Under the pieces are notes generated by a model. The model did no database searches. It had not been told where the DNA came from and saw nothing but the letters and a program-made list of their open reading frames with translations. Positions 1-6,911 of a stretch of 8,081 nt of DNA are shown here, piece after piece. The number at the start of each line of letters is the position of its first letter. Position 1 is the stretch's first letter. A program made the position numbers and the translations under genes. The DNA lies in contig DGQJ01000358.1 in assembly GCA_002389705.1 (NCBI GenBank), forward strand, positions 1,563 through 9,643, written 5' to 3'. Source of the stretch: Bacteroidales bacterium UBA4417 (GTDB taxonomy: Bacteria > Bacteroidota > Bacteroidia > Bacteroidales > UBA4417).

Positions 1-3000
1 AATTTTTATCCCCTAACCCAAACCTGGAAAGGGAAAGGCGGCAATGTTTACTGGGACCGGACGGGCCTGGGCCGCGAGGTGGTTTATGCTAAACTGGCCG
101 GATATTCAATCGATACACGATCGCTCACTTATTCCGCCGATTCGGTGATGTTTTACCATGGGGGATATTTTAAGAAGTTGCTGCAAGGCAAACTCGAGGA
201 TAAAGCCATGGTGGATGTAAATCCCAAAAATGCAACCTTCCCGAAATTTTCAATGTATAAAGGTTCCCAGGTTTATATCAACCTGTTTAAAAACATTGAA
301 TTTTTTGGCGGTTTCAGCCTGCAGGGAGCCAGGGTGCTGGGTACTCCTGCTTCCGACGGGTATGCGCGTATCGAGATTAAGCACAACAGTAAGCCTTTCA
401 TGTCGTTAAAATCAACCGAGTTTGCCATCATGCCCGACAAATTTGTATCGGCAAATGCCTCGGCGCTGATATTTCTTGAAAACGATTCCATTTTTCACCC
501 GGCAATACGGGTGCAATATAACCTTGCCAACGACGAACTGATGATGAGCCGGGGTGAGGAAGGCCTTGGACAAAGCCCGTTTTTTAACAGTTACCACCGC
601 CTCGATATGTACAATGAGGCTGTTTACTGGAAATTGAACGAAGATATTATGAGTTTCGAGGATATTAAGGGAATGCGGACCAAGAGCGAAGCCCTTTTTG
701 AATCGTCCGATTATTTTTCGGCATACCGGTTCGACAAGATGCAGGGTATTGATGATATGAATCCGGCCATGCTGGTTTCGGCATATGTGCGTCGCCGAAA
801 TACCGACAGGTTTTATGCCGAGGATTACGCCAAGTGGGCGAAAAAGCCTTTCGAGCAAATTAAGGTTCAGCTTATTAAGTTGGCAAATTCCGGCTTTTTG
901 ACCTATGAGATCGAAAATGAATTTGCCATAGTCAGGCCAAGGCTCAATGAGTACCTGGCTGCCCGATCGGGAGTGAAAGACAGTGATATCATCCAGTTTA
1001 AATCGTACGTTGAAAAAGGATCAAATGCCCAGCTCGATCTGAAAACCATGCGCCTTTCTATCGAAGGGGTTAACCAGGTAATGCTCAGCGATTCGCAATA
1101 TGTGTATGTTGCACCGCGCGATGGCAAAGTAATAGTCACCAAAAACCGCGACTTCTCTTTTAAAGGACGTGTGCATGCCGGATTATTCGATTTCCTGGCC
1201 AACGAATGTACCTTTCAGTACGATAAGTTTTCGATGAGTATGCCAAAAATCGATTCGGCAATGATGGTGGTGCCGGCCTGGGAAATGGATGCCAACGGAT
1301 ACAGGCCTTTTGTGAGGGTTAAAAACGTAATCGCCAATATGAACGGCGACCTGCTGATTGATGCGCCCGACAGCAAATCGGGGCGTAAGATGCTGCATCA
1401 GTACCCGATCCTCATGAGCAAGGATACAAGCTATGTGTATTTCGAGCGGAAGGATATTGTTAACGGTATTTATAAGCGGAAAAATTTCTATTTCCAGATT
1501 AACCCTTTTACGCTTGACAGCGTAAACTCACTTCCCCCGGGCGACCTTCAGTTTGCAGGGAAACTGGTTTCGGCCGGAATTTTTCCCGATATCGATGAAA
1601 TTATAAGGGTACAGCGCGATTATTCACTGGGATTCAACAGTGTGATCCGGGAGCCCGGTTTACCTGTTTATGGAGGCAAAGGATCATTCTCTGATACCCT
1701 TCGATTGAGCAATTCAGGGCTCCGGGGTTCAGGCCGGCTTACTTACCTGACCTCGGTTACCGAATCGGACGATTACCTTTTTGCGCCTGATTCAACAACG
1801 GCTAAAGTTAAAAGTTTCGACCTGGCAACTGATACCCTGCAATATAATTTTCCGGATGCCAGGGCTAAAAATGCCATCGTAAAATGGACGCCTGCCAACG
1901 ACCTGATGACCGTGCAGAACCAGAAAAACGATTCCATTGCCATGTTTAATAACAAAGCCAGGCTTTACGGTGTGCTCGATGTTACCCCAACCGGGCTGAA
2001 AGGCAGCGGAAAACTTTCGTTCGAAGATGCCGACGTAATTTCTAAAAACTATAAATTCAGGCCAAATTCATTTACATCCGATACCTCCGACTTTAAACTG
2101 TTTACTGACGAACGTAAAAAAGAAGCGCTCAGGGTGCACGTGTACCGGGCCGAAATTGATTTTGCAACCCGTGAGGGCCATTTTACAGCGATCGGAAAAG
2201 GCGCGCTGATGGAATTCCCGTTTATACAATACAGTTGTGTTGTAACGGGTTTCGACTGGCTGATGGATAAAAAACAATTCAGGCTGAACAACCAGACCAG
2301 TTTCTCGCGCGAAAAATACCTGCAGATGACGCCCAAGGAACTGGTTGATTTCAACCCTGGGCGCGAAGTGTATACCTCAACGGATCCCAAACAGGATTCC
2401 ATCAGTTTCTTTGCGTTGCACTCACTCTACGACCTGACCACCAACCTGCTCGAAGTGGAAGATGCCCGCATTATTAAGGTTGCCGATGCCGCAATTTTCC
2501 CGTTCAACGGGAGGTTGTCCATAGGGAAGGATGGGAAGATAACCCAGCTGAACCAGGCCGAGATTATTGCAAACCGTTCGAGTTTATACCACAAGTTTTA
2601 TAATGCAACGGTTAATATAGAATCGCGTAAACTATATACGGCCAGGGGATTATACGATTATACGCCTTCCGACGGAGATGTTACCACCCTCGAAATGAAC
2701 AGTATTACTGTGAACGCCAAAGGATCGTCATTTGCAGGTGCTGCCATAAGCGACTCCATGAATTTTATGCTGAACAAATACTTCCGTTTCAAGGGGCGGA
2801 TGGAAGTAAATGCCTCCACCACAAAAGTTTATTTTGAAGGCGGATTCAGGTTTGTACACGATTGCAGCAGCCTTTCGAACGAATGGGTTGAACTTTTCTC
2901 CGAACTAGATCCAAAAAATATCATGATCCCGGTTCAGGAAATCACCGAAAATACGGGTAACGGGAAGTTACGAACTTCCATCTATTATTCAACCACCGAA

Positions 3001-3900
3001 ACCAATGTGCGACCCGGATTTTTTGATAAGGCCGAAAATGTTACCGATCCTGATATTCTGAAATCGGTGGGATACCTCACTTTTAATCCTAAAACCTCCG
3101 AATACATCCTGACCGATTCAGCCAAAATCAGGAATCCGCAACTTGCAGGCAGAAAACTGGCTTTTAACACTGTGCGGTGTATGCTTACCGGTGAAGGACA
3201 ACTTAACATCGGCAATAACCTGGGACAGTTGCAGATGAAGTCGGCCGGTGAGGTGAAATACTACTCCATTGTCGATTCGGCCACACTGAACATGATGAGT
3301 TCCTTCGATTTCTTTTTCCAGGATGAAGCCATGAAGGTATTTGCCGATGCGGTAACTGCATCAACCGCAAAGGGTATTGATGTTTCTAATCCAAACTATA
3401 CCCGTTCGTTGCGCGAATTTGCAGGCAGGGACGAGGGCGATAAAATTGTATCCGAATTAACGGCCTATGGTCAATACCGGAAATTCCCCGAAGTGCTCGA
3501 TCATACCCTGGTTCTTACAGGTCTGCAAATGAGCTGGAACAAGGAACTGAGGTCGTATATCAGCAAAGGCCCTGTTGGCATCAGCAATGTGGGTAAACAA
3601 TCAGTGAACAAACAGCTTAAAGGTTACGTGGAAATTGCCAAGCGGCGCAATGGCGATCTGATAAACATGTATTTTGAACCGGAAGAAAACCAGTGGTATT
3701 TTTTCAGTTATTCCAACGGGACCATGCAAGTAATTTCGTCGAACAAATCATTTAACGATAAACTAGCCGGGCTCAAAGAAGCACAAAGGGTGCTGAAAGG
3801 CGAGAAAGGACAGCCCGGTTACCAGTTTATCCTGGGTACGCCCGAAAAGAAATCGACATTCCTGCGTAAAATGCGGCAGGCTGCGGGCGAAGATGAATAA
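1..3900 (+). CDS. Very large beta-rich protein of unknown function, probably cell envelope (5' end outside window)
   Basis: The reading frame is open from base 1 to the TAA at 3898-3900, so 1299 residues are visible and the true start lies upstream. A GTG at 79 is in frame, but the 26 codons before it read as good protein (WKGKGGNVYW at residues 9-18), so it is not the start. I do not recognise a named domain. Most of the chain alternates short hydrophobic and polar stretches, as in beta-sheet envelope proteins, with recurring 'DSx' turns (e.g. D162-S163-I164). Residues about 262-320 are instead helical and charged. A repeat occurs at residues 573-608 and 665-700. Other distinctive points are VADAAIFP (827-834) and a C-terminal block with GYVEIAKRRNGD (1208-1219) and an aromatic WYFFSY (1232-1237). 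There is no T9SS-type C-terminal sorting domain and no predicted membrane helix in the visible part. A signal peptide cannot be judged. From memory, similar large hypothetical proteins occur in other Bacteroidota; this was not searched. Envelope location is inference. Confidence 0.85.
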   Translation, partial: NFYPLTQTWKGKGGNVYWDRTGLGREVVYAKLAGYSIDTRSLTYSADSVMFYHGGYFKKLLQGKLEDKAMVDVNPKNATFPKFSMYKGSQVYINLFKNIEFFGGFSLQGARVLGTPASDGYARIEIKHNSKPFMSLKSTEFAIMPDKFVSANASALIFLENDSIFHPAIRVQYNLANDELMMSRGEEGLGQSPFFNSYHRLDMYNEAVYWKLNEDIMSFEDIKGMRTKSEALFESSDYFSAYRFDKMQGIDDMNPAMLVSAYVRRRNTDRFYAEDYAKWAKKPFEQIKVQLIKLANSGFLTYEIENEFAIVRPRLNEYLAARSGVKDSDIIQFKSYVEKGSNAQLDLKTMRLSIEGVNQVMLSDSQYVYVAPRDGKVIVTKNRDFSFKGRVHAGLFDFLANECTFQYDKFSMSMPKIDSAMMVVPAWEMDANGYRPFVRVKNVIANMNGDLLIDAPDSKSGRKMLHQYPILMSKDTSYVYFERKDIVNGIYKRKNFYFQINPFTLDSVNSLPPGDLQFAGKLVSAGIFPDIDEIIRVQRDYSLGFNSVIREPGLPVYGGKGSFSDTLRLSNSGLRGSGRLTYLTSVTESDDYLFAPDSTTAKVKSFDLATDTLQYNFPDARAKNAIVKWTPANDLMTVQNQKNDSIAMFNNKARLYGVLDVTPTGLKGSGKLSFEDADVISKNYKFRPNSFTSDTSDFKLFTDERKKEALRVHVYRAEIDFATREGHFTAIGKGALMEFPFIQYSCVVTGFDWLMDKKQFRLNNQTSFSREKYLQMTPKELVDFNPGREVYTSTDPKQDSISFFALHSLYDLTTNLLEVEDARIIKVADAAIFPFNGRLSIGKDGKITQLNQAEIIANRSSLYHKFYNATVNIESRKLYTARGLYDYTPSDGDVTTLEMNSITVNAKGSSFAGAAISDSMNFMLNKYFRFKGRMEVNASTTKVYFEGGFRFVHDCSSLSNEWVELFSELDPKNIMIPVQEITENTGNGKLRTSIYYSTTETNVRPGFFDKAENVTDPDILKSVGYLTFNPKTSEYILTDSAKIRNPQLAGRKLAFNTVRCMLTGEGQLNIGNNLGQLQMKSAGEVKYYSIVDSATLNMMSSFDFFFQDEAMKVFADAVTASTAKGIDVSNPNYTRSLREFAGRDEGDKIVSELTAYGQYRKFPEVLDHTLVLTGLQMSWNKELRSYISKGPVGISNVGKQSVNKQLKGYVEIAKRRNGDLINMYFEPEENQWYFFSYSNGTMQVISSNKSFNDKLAGLKEAQRVLKGEKGQPGYQFILGTPEKKSTFLRKMRQAAGEDE
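1717..2100 (+). repeat. Two diverged copies of a 36-residue repeat inside the large protein
   Basis: Copy 1 is encoded by 1717-1824 (residues 573-608) and copy 2 by 1993-2100 (residues 665-700), 92 residues apart. Aligned without gaps, 14 of 36 positions are identical. The shared pattern is GL-x-GSG-x-L at the start, then S, Y-x-F-x-P-x-S and a final F-x-L. The start is the clearest part: GLRGSGRL against GLKGSGKL. The DNA is well diverged, so this is an old domain duplication in the protein, not a recent DNA repeat. It suggests tandem beta-sandwich or beta-solenoid units of about 90 residues. Confidence 0.6.
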
Positions 3901-3917
3901 TGCCAATCCCAGCCAAA

Positions 3918-3956
3918 GCGAAATTCGGAGATAATAATTGATAGCTTGAATTTTGC
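3918..3956. repeat. Imperfect inverted repeat after the large gene, overlapping the plsY promoter; possible weak terminator
   Basis: The arm GCGAAATTC (3918-3926) pairs with GAATTTTGC (3948-3956) over 9 bp with one G.U wobble. The loop is 21 nt (3927-3947). GGG and a five-T run (3960-3964) follow 3 nt later. It lies 17 nt past the stop of the large gene, a reasonable place for a terminator, but the long loop and offset T run make it weak. The right arm shares a base with the -33 element of the plsY promoter, so it could also be a binding site, or chance. Confidence 0.3.
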
Positions 3957-3974
3957 GGGTTTTTCATAAGTTTG
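3946..3974 (+). promoter_or_regulatory. Bacteroidota-type promoter for plsY
   Basis: TTG (3946-3948), an 18-nt spacer, then TAAGTTTG (3967-3974). The second box matches the Bacteroidota -7 consensus TAnnTTTG at every fixed position, and the first fits the -33 box (TTG/TTTG). The spacing is within the range reported for Bacteroides and Flavobacterium promoters. Transcription would start near 3979-3982, leaving a leader of about 57-60 nt before the plsY ATG at 4039. No Shine-Dalgarno sequence precedes that ATG. Confidence 0.6.
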
Positions 3975-4038
3975 CCGTTTCAACACAAAATGAGTAATTT
4001 CAGGGTATAGATTTCGAATTGTTGGTAAAATAGAACGT

Positions 4039-4674
4039 ATGAATGAAAATTTACTTCTTGTAGCCGGGGGCGTTTTAGCCTACCTGATGGGCTCATTTTC
4101 GTCGGCGGTATGGATCGGGAAATGGTTCTACAACACTGATGTGCGTGAGCATGGAAGCGGAAATGCCGGTGCTACCAATACCATTCGGGTGCTGGGAACC
4201 AAAGCGGGCATTATTGTGATGGCTCTTGATATTGTGAAAGCCTGGGGAGCCGTTATGCTGGCGTACCTGTTTGCTATCGACACCTGGACCGAAGCGCAAT
4301 TGGTCGATTACAAAATAGTAGTAGGCTCACTGGCGGTGTTAGGTCACGTCTTCCCCGTATTTACCGGGTTTAAAGGCGGGAAGGGAGTTGCCTCGCTGGT
4401 TGGGGTAATTATTGCGTTATATTCGCCCTATATTTTCCTGTTGGTGTTGGCATGGTTCCTAACAGTTTTTATTCTTACACGTTATGTTTCGCTGGCTTCG
4501 GTAACAGCCTCCATATTTTTTGCGGTGCTGGCCATCTTTATTTTTCATGAACAAAATACGTATCTCATAATACTTGCTGCACTTATTGCGGTGTTTGTTC
4601 CTTTAACACATCACAAAAATATTAAGCGCTTGCTTAAAGGAGAGGAAAATAAACTCAGCTTCGGGAAAAAGTAA
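4039..4674 (+). CDS. plsY: Glycerol-3-phosphate acyltransferase PlsY
   Basis: PlsY is an integral inner-membrane enzyme. It transfers the acyl group of acyl-phosphate (made by PlsX) to the sn-1 position of glycerol 3-phosphate, giving lysophosphatidic acid, the first committed step of phospholipid synthesis. At 211 residues it has the normal family length. The three conserved family blocks are all present: GSGNAGATN (39-47), GHVFPVFTGFKGGKGVAS (102-119, with the glycine/lysine-rich phosphate-binding loop FKGGKG) and the C-terminal H192-x-N194-I-x-R-L. TRYVSLASV (147-155) is also typical. Hydrophobic segments lie around 5-28, 57-80, 92-105, 119-146, 152-169 and 174-189. The ATG at 4039 puts the first membrane segment directly at the N-terminus, as expected. 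It has its own promoter at 3946-3974. plsX is not in the window. Nothing looks truncated or mutated. Confidence 0.96.
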   Translation: MNENLLLVAGGVLAYLMGSFSSAVWIGKWFYNTDVREHGSGNAGATNTIRVLGTKAGIIVMALDIVKAWGAVMLAYLFAIDTWTEAQLVDYKIVVGSLAVLGHVFPVFTGFKGGKGVASLVGVIIALYSPYIFLLVLAWFLTVFILTRYVSLASVTASIFFAVLAIFIFHEQNTYLIILAALIAVFVPLTHHKNIKRLLKGEENKLSFGKK

Positions 4675-4722
4675 AAAAACCGGAAATAGTTCATTTAATG
4701 TTAATATCTTAGTACCCGTGAA

Positions 4723-4756
4723 TGTAAAAAATTAATTTAAGATTCATATTTTTACA
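4723..4756. repeat. AT-rich 8-bp inverted repeat in the plsY-dnaN gap
   Basis: TGTAAAAA (4723-4730) and TTTTTACA (4749-4756) are exact reverse complements separated by 18 nt. A shorter pair, TGAAT (4719-4723) and ATTCA (4742-4746), overlaps it. The 125-nt gap 4675-4799 is strongly AT-rich. It must hold the dnaN promoter unless dnaN is read from plsY. I find no full TAnnTTTG box; TATTTTTA (4747-4754) is the nearest, with one mismatch but no clear -33 partner, and it falls on the right arm of the repeat. It could be an operator or promoter-proximal site, but chance is likely in such AT-rich DNA. Confidence 0.3.
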
Positions 4757-4799
4757 ACTTCAAAACCTTTCGCTGCAAATAACTGAAATACATACATCT

Positions 4800-5927
4800 A
4801 TGAAATTTATCATCAATAGTCAGGCCTTACTGAAGAAACTTCAGTTCCTCAATGGCGTAATAAATTCGAACAATACCTTACCCATACTGGATGATTTCCT
4901 GTTCGAGCTTGACGATACCACGCTGAAAATTACTGCTACCGACCTGGAAACCACACTGGTAATGACACTTGAACCTTCCATGGCCGACGAAAGCGGTAAA
5001 GTGACCATACCGGCCAAGCTGCTTCTCGATTTCCTGAAATACCTGCCGGATGCACCTATTACTTTTAATATTGATACTAATACCTTGGGCATCGAAATTC
5101 TGTCGAGCGAAGGTAAATATAAACTTACGGGCCATAATGCTGATGATTACCCGGAATTGCCATTACTCGACGAAACCACAACTTTCGAGCTTTCGTCAAA
5201 CATACTGGCTGCCGGCATTACAAAAACCGTTTTTGCCACCGGCAACGACGAACTCAGGCCTGCCATGGGCGGTGTGTATTTCGACATTATGCCTGATTAT
5301 ATGACATTTGTGGCTACCGATGCCCATAAACTGGTTCGCTATCGTCGCAACGATGCCAAATCGGGTATTTCAACTTCGTTCATTATTCCGCGCAAACCGC
5401 TGAATGTGCTCCGTAACCTGCTTGTTACTGAAGATGTTAACGTAAAGGTTGATTATAATGTTACCAATGCCGCTTTCGAGTACGAAGGCGTGAAACTGTT
5501 CAGCAGGCTTATTGAAGGTCGTTACCCGGCTTACGATGCGGTAATTCCTAAAGATAATCCCAACAGGCTTACAGTCGATCGGAGTTTGTTTATCAATTCC
5601 GTGAAACGTTTATCGCCATTTGCCAACCAATCTACGCACCAGGTGAGGTTACGTATCAGCGGGCAGGAGTTACTGATGAATGCCGAGGATATTGATTACT
5701 CAAACGAAGGTGTTGAACGCCTGAATTGCACTTATTCGGGCGAAGATATGGAAATCGGGTTCAACTCGCGCTTCCTGCTCGAAATGGTGAACAACCTCGA
5801 ATCGCCTGAAATTCTTTTCCAGCTTTCGGGCCCGACCCGTGCAGGTATCATTGTTCCGGCCAACCACGATAACCCGGATGAAGATATACTCATGCTGGTG
5901 ATGCCGGTTATGCTTCAGCAGAGCTAA
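4800..5927 (+). CDS. dnaN: DNA polymerase III sliding clamp (beta subunit)
   Basis: DnaN is a homodimeric ring that encircles DNA and tethers the replicative polymerase and other clamp-binding proteins. At 375 residues it is slightly longer than the 366 of E. coli. The three clamp domains fit about 1-120, 128-245 and 247-372. Hallmarks visible are the N-terminal MKFIINSQALLKKLQ, N149-x-E-L-R-P-A-M-G-G-V-Y-F at the start of domain 2, the TDAHKL loop (173-178, TDGHRL in E. coli) and the C-terminal VMPVML (367-372). The last two line the peptide-binding pocket. Compared with E. coli, the pocket has Ala175 for Gly and Lys177 for Arg, and a QQS tail follows the usual final leucine. The ATG at 4800 gives the canonical N-terminus; no Shine-Dalgarno precedes it, as is usual in this phylum. 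It is not beside dnaA, and no DnaA boxes or origin are visible. An intrinsic terminator follows 22 nt after the stop. Confidence 0.97.
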   Translation: MKFIINSQALLKKLQFLNGVINSNNTLPILDDFLFELDDTTLKITATDLETTLVMTLEPSMADESGKVTIPAKLLLDFLKYLPDAPITFNIDTNTLGIEILSSEGKYKLTGHNADDYPELPLLDETTTFELSSNILAAGITKTVFATGNDELRPAMGGVYFDIMPDYMTFVATDAHKLVRYRRNDAKSGISTSFIIPRKPLNVLRNLLVTEDVNVKVDYNVTNAAFEYEGVKLFSRLIEGRYPAYDAVIPKDNPNRLTVDRSLFINSVKRLSPFANQSTHQVRLRISGQELLMNAEDIDYSNEGVERLNCTYSGEDMEIGFNSRFLLEMVNNLESPEILFQLSGPTRAGIIVPANHDNPDEDILMLVMPVMLQQS

Positions 5928-5949
5928 TCGCTAAAATCATTGTTTTAAG

Positions 5950-5975
5950 CCCTGGTAGCAATGCCGGGGTTTTTT
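5950..5975 (+). terminator. Rho-independent terminator of dnaN
   Basis: The arm CCCTGGTA (5950-5957) pairs with TGCCGGGG (5962-5969) over 8 bp with one G.U pair. The loop is a GNRA-type tetraloop, GCAA (5958-5961), and a run of six T follows (5970-5975). The three bases before the stem (AAG, 5947-5949) could extend it into the T run. It sits 22 nt after the dnaN stop. The ATG at 5961-5963 lies inside this hairpin, which argues against it as a start for the next gene. Confidence 0.85.
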
Positions 5976-5990
5976 ATTCAGGTTACTTCA

Positions 5991-5995
5991 AAGGA
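5991..5995 (+). promoter_or_regulatory. Shine-Dalgarno-like site for the CPBP gene
   Basis: AAGGA ends 7 nt before the ATG at 6003. No comparable purine-rich site precedes the plsY or dnaN starts. Its position supports 6003 over the upstream in-frame ATG at 5961, which lies in the terminator hairpin and would add a poorly conserved-looking 14-residue leader. Confidence 0.5.
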
Positions 5996-6002
5996 ACAAG
6001 CA

Positions 6003-6893
6003 ATGAACGATCATTCAAAAGTATTCAGGTTTTTTCACTTCACGCTTACACGGATTTTCTTGGGCATACTCTCAGTTGTGGCAGCTGCTTTATTAGCGCA
6101 GGTTGGCACGAATGCCTTGCTAAAATTTATGAATATAGGGGAGGAGCTTAAAAACCTGGTAGTTGCTGTTGTTACAGCGGCATTAACCCTGGTAACTTAC
6201 ATTTATCTGTTTAAAAATTATGAAAAGCGGGCCATTACTGAACTATCTACCTCGGGATTTGCATTCAACGCTATTTCAGGTTTTGTTACCGGTTTCCTGA
6301 TTTTGTCGCTGGTAATCCTGGTAATGTACCTGGGCAACGCGTATACCATCATCTCGGTGAACCCGGTTTCGTTTTTGTTGCCAGCTTTAAGTGTCGCCAT
6401 TTCAAGTGCTGTGTTCGAGGAATTGTTGTTCCGCGGGGTAATTTTCAGGATATCGGAAGAGAAGCTGGGATCAGCCTGGGCATTGGTTATTTCTTCATCC
6501 ATATTCGGGTTTGGCCACATCGGGAATCCCAACAGCACTTTGTTTTCGGCTGTTGCCATTGTTATAGAAGCAGGTTTGCTGCTCGGGGCAGCTTACATTT
6601 ATTCGAGGAATTTATGGCTTCCTGTATTTATTCATTTTGCATGGAATCTTTCGGAAGGGGGCATTTATGGCGCTGCAGTTTCCGGAACGGGCATATCCAA
6701 AAGTTTAATAATTCCAAAGATCCATGGTCATGAGCTACTTACAGGTGGAAGCTTCGGACCCGAAAACTCTCTGCCGGCGGTTATTTTTGGAGTGCTGGCT
6801 GCTGCTTTGTTTTTGTGGAAAGCCGGTAAAAAGAAAACATGGATTAAACCGTCGTGGAGACATAAGAAATCGGCCATTACGCAGGAAGCCTGA
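6003..6893 (+). CDS. CPBP-family intramembrane metalloprotease (CAAX-protease/Abi type)
   Basis: This is a 296-residue polytopic membrane protein carrying the three CPBP (PF02517) motifs. They are E139-E140-x3-R144 (in FEELLFRG), F-x3-H172 (FGFGH) and H211-x3-N215 (HFAWN). In the eukaryotic homologue Rce1 the equivalent Glu and His residues form the active site, so this copy is probably catalytically intact. Bacterial substrates are mostly unknown; some members have been linked to bacteriocin self-protection or peptide processing. Hydrophobic segments lie around 14-36, 51-70, 91-112, 120-137, 157-172, 179-200, 203-215 and 256-273. A basic tail follows (KAGKKK, 273-278, then RHKK). The start at 6003 is chosen for its Shine-Dalgarno-like AAGGA. 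Only about 27 nt separate the dnaN terminator from this ATG, and I see no TAnnTTTG promoter, so transcription may depend on read-through from dnaN. No bacteriocin or peptide gene lies nearby, so the role is open. Confidence 0.88.
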   Translation: MNDHSKVFRFFHFTLTRIFLGILSVVAAALLAQVGTNALLKFMNIGEELKNLVVAVVTAALTLVTYIYLFKNYEKRAITELSTSGFAFNAISGFVTGFLILSLVILVMYLGNAYTIISVNPVSFLLPALSVAISSAVFEELLFRGVIFRISEEKLGSAWALVISSSIFGFGHIGNPNSTLFSAVAIVIEAGLLLGAAYIYSRNLWLPVFIHFAWNLSEGGIYGAAVSGTGISKSLIIPKIHGHELLTGGSFGPENSLPAVIFGVLAAALFLWKAGKKKTWIKPSWRHKKSAITQEA

Positions 6894-6910
6894 AAAGGAT
6901 ATTACTTTTC
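6892..6910. terminator. Short AT-rich hairpin between convergent genes, possible weak bidirectional terminator
   Basis: GAAAAG (6892-6897) pairs with CTTTTC (6905-6910) over 6 bp with a 7-nt loop. It spans almost exactly the 18-nt gap between the CPBP stop (TGA 6891-6893) and the stop of the opposite-strand ABC-F gene (6912-6914). The symmetry and A/T flanks would suit a bidirectional terminator, but the stem has only two G-C pairs and no long T run. Chance is quite possible. Confidence 0.25.
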
Positions 6911-6911
6911 C

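Noticed and set aside
79..81. GTG as start of the large gene
   Set aside because: The frame stays open to base 1, and the 26 upstream codons encode plausible, well-ordered protein sequence (including WKGKGG), so the gene simply begins outside the window.
412..858. Open frame of 148 codons on the minus strand inside the large gene
   Set aside because: It lies wholly within the coding sequence of a convincing plus-strand gene, its translation resembles no family, and other such antisense frames there look the same.
3990..4010. Six-codon reading frame (MSNFRV) in the plsY leader
   Set aside because: Such short frames are common by chance; there is no ribosome-binding site and no regulatory-type residue pattern or attenuator hairpin after it.
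4675..4799. Possible replication origin near dnaN
   Set aside because: The gap is AT-rich, but no DnaA-box-like TTATCCACA motifs are visible and dnaA is absent; dnaN often lies away from dnaA in this phylum.
5961..6002. Upstream in-frame ATG adding 14 residues to the CPBP protein
   Set aside because: The ATG is part of the loop and right arm of the dnaN terminator, has no ribosome-binding site, and an AAGGA site sits correctly before the ATG at 6003.
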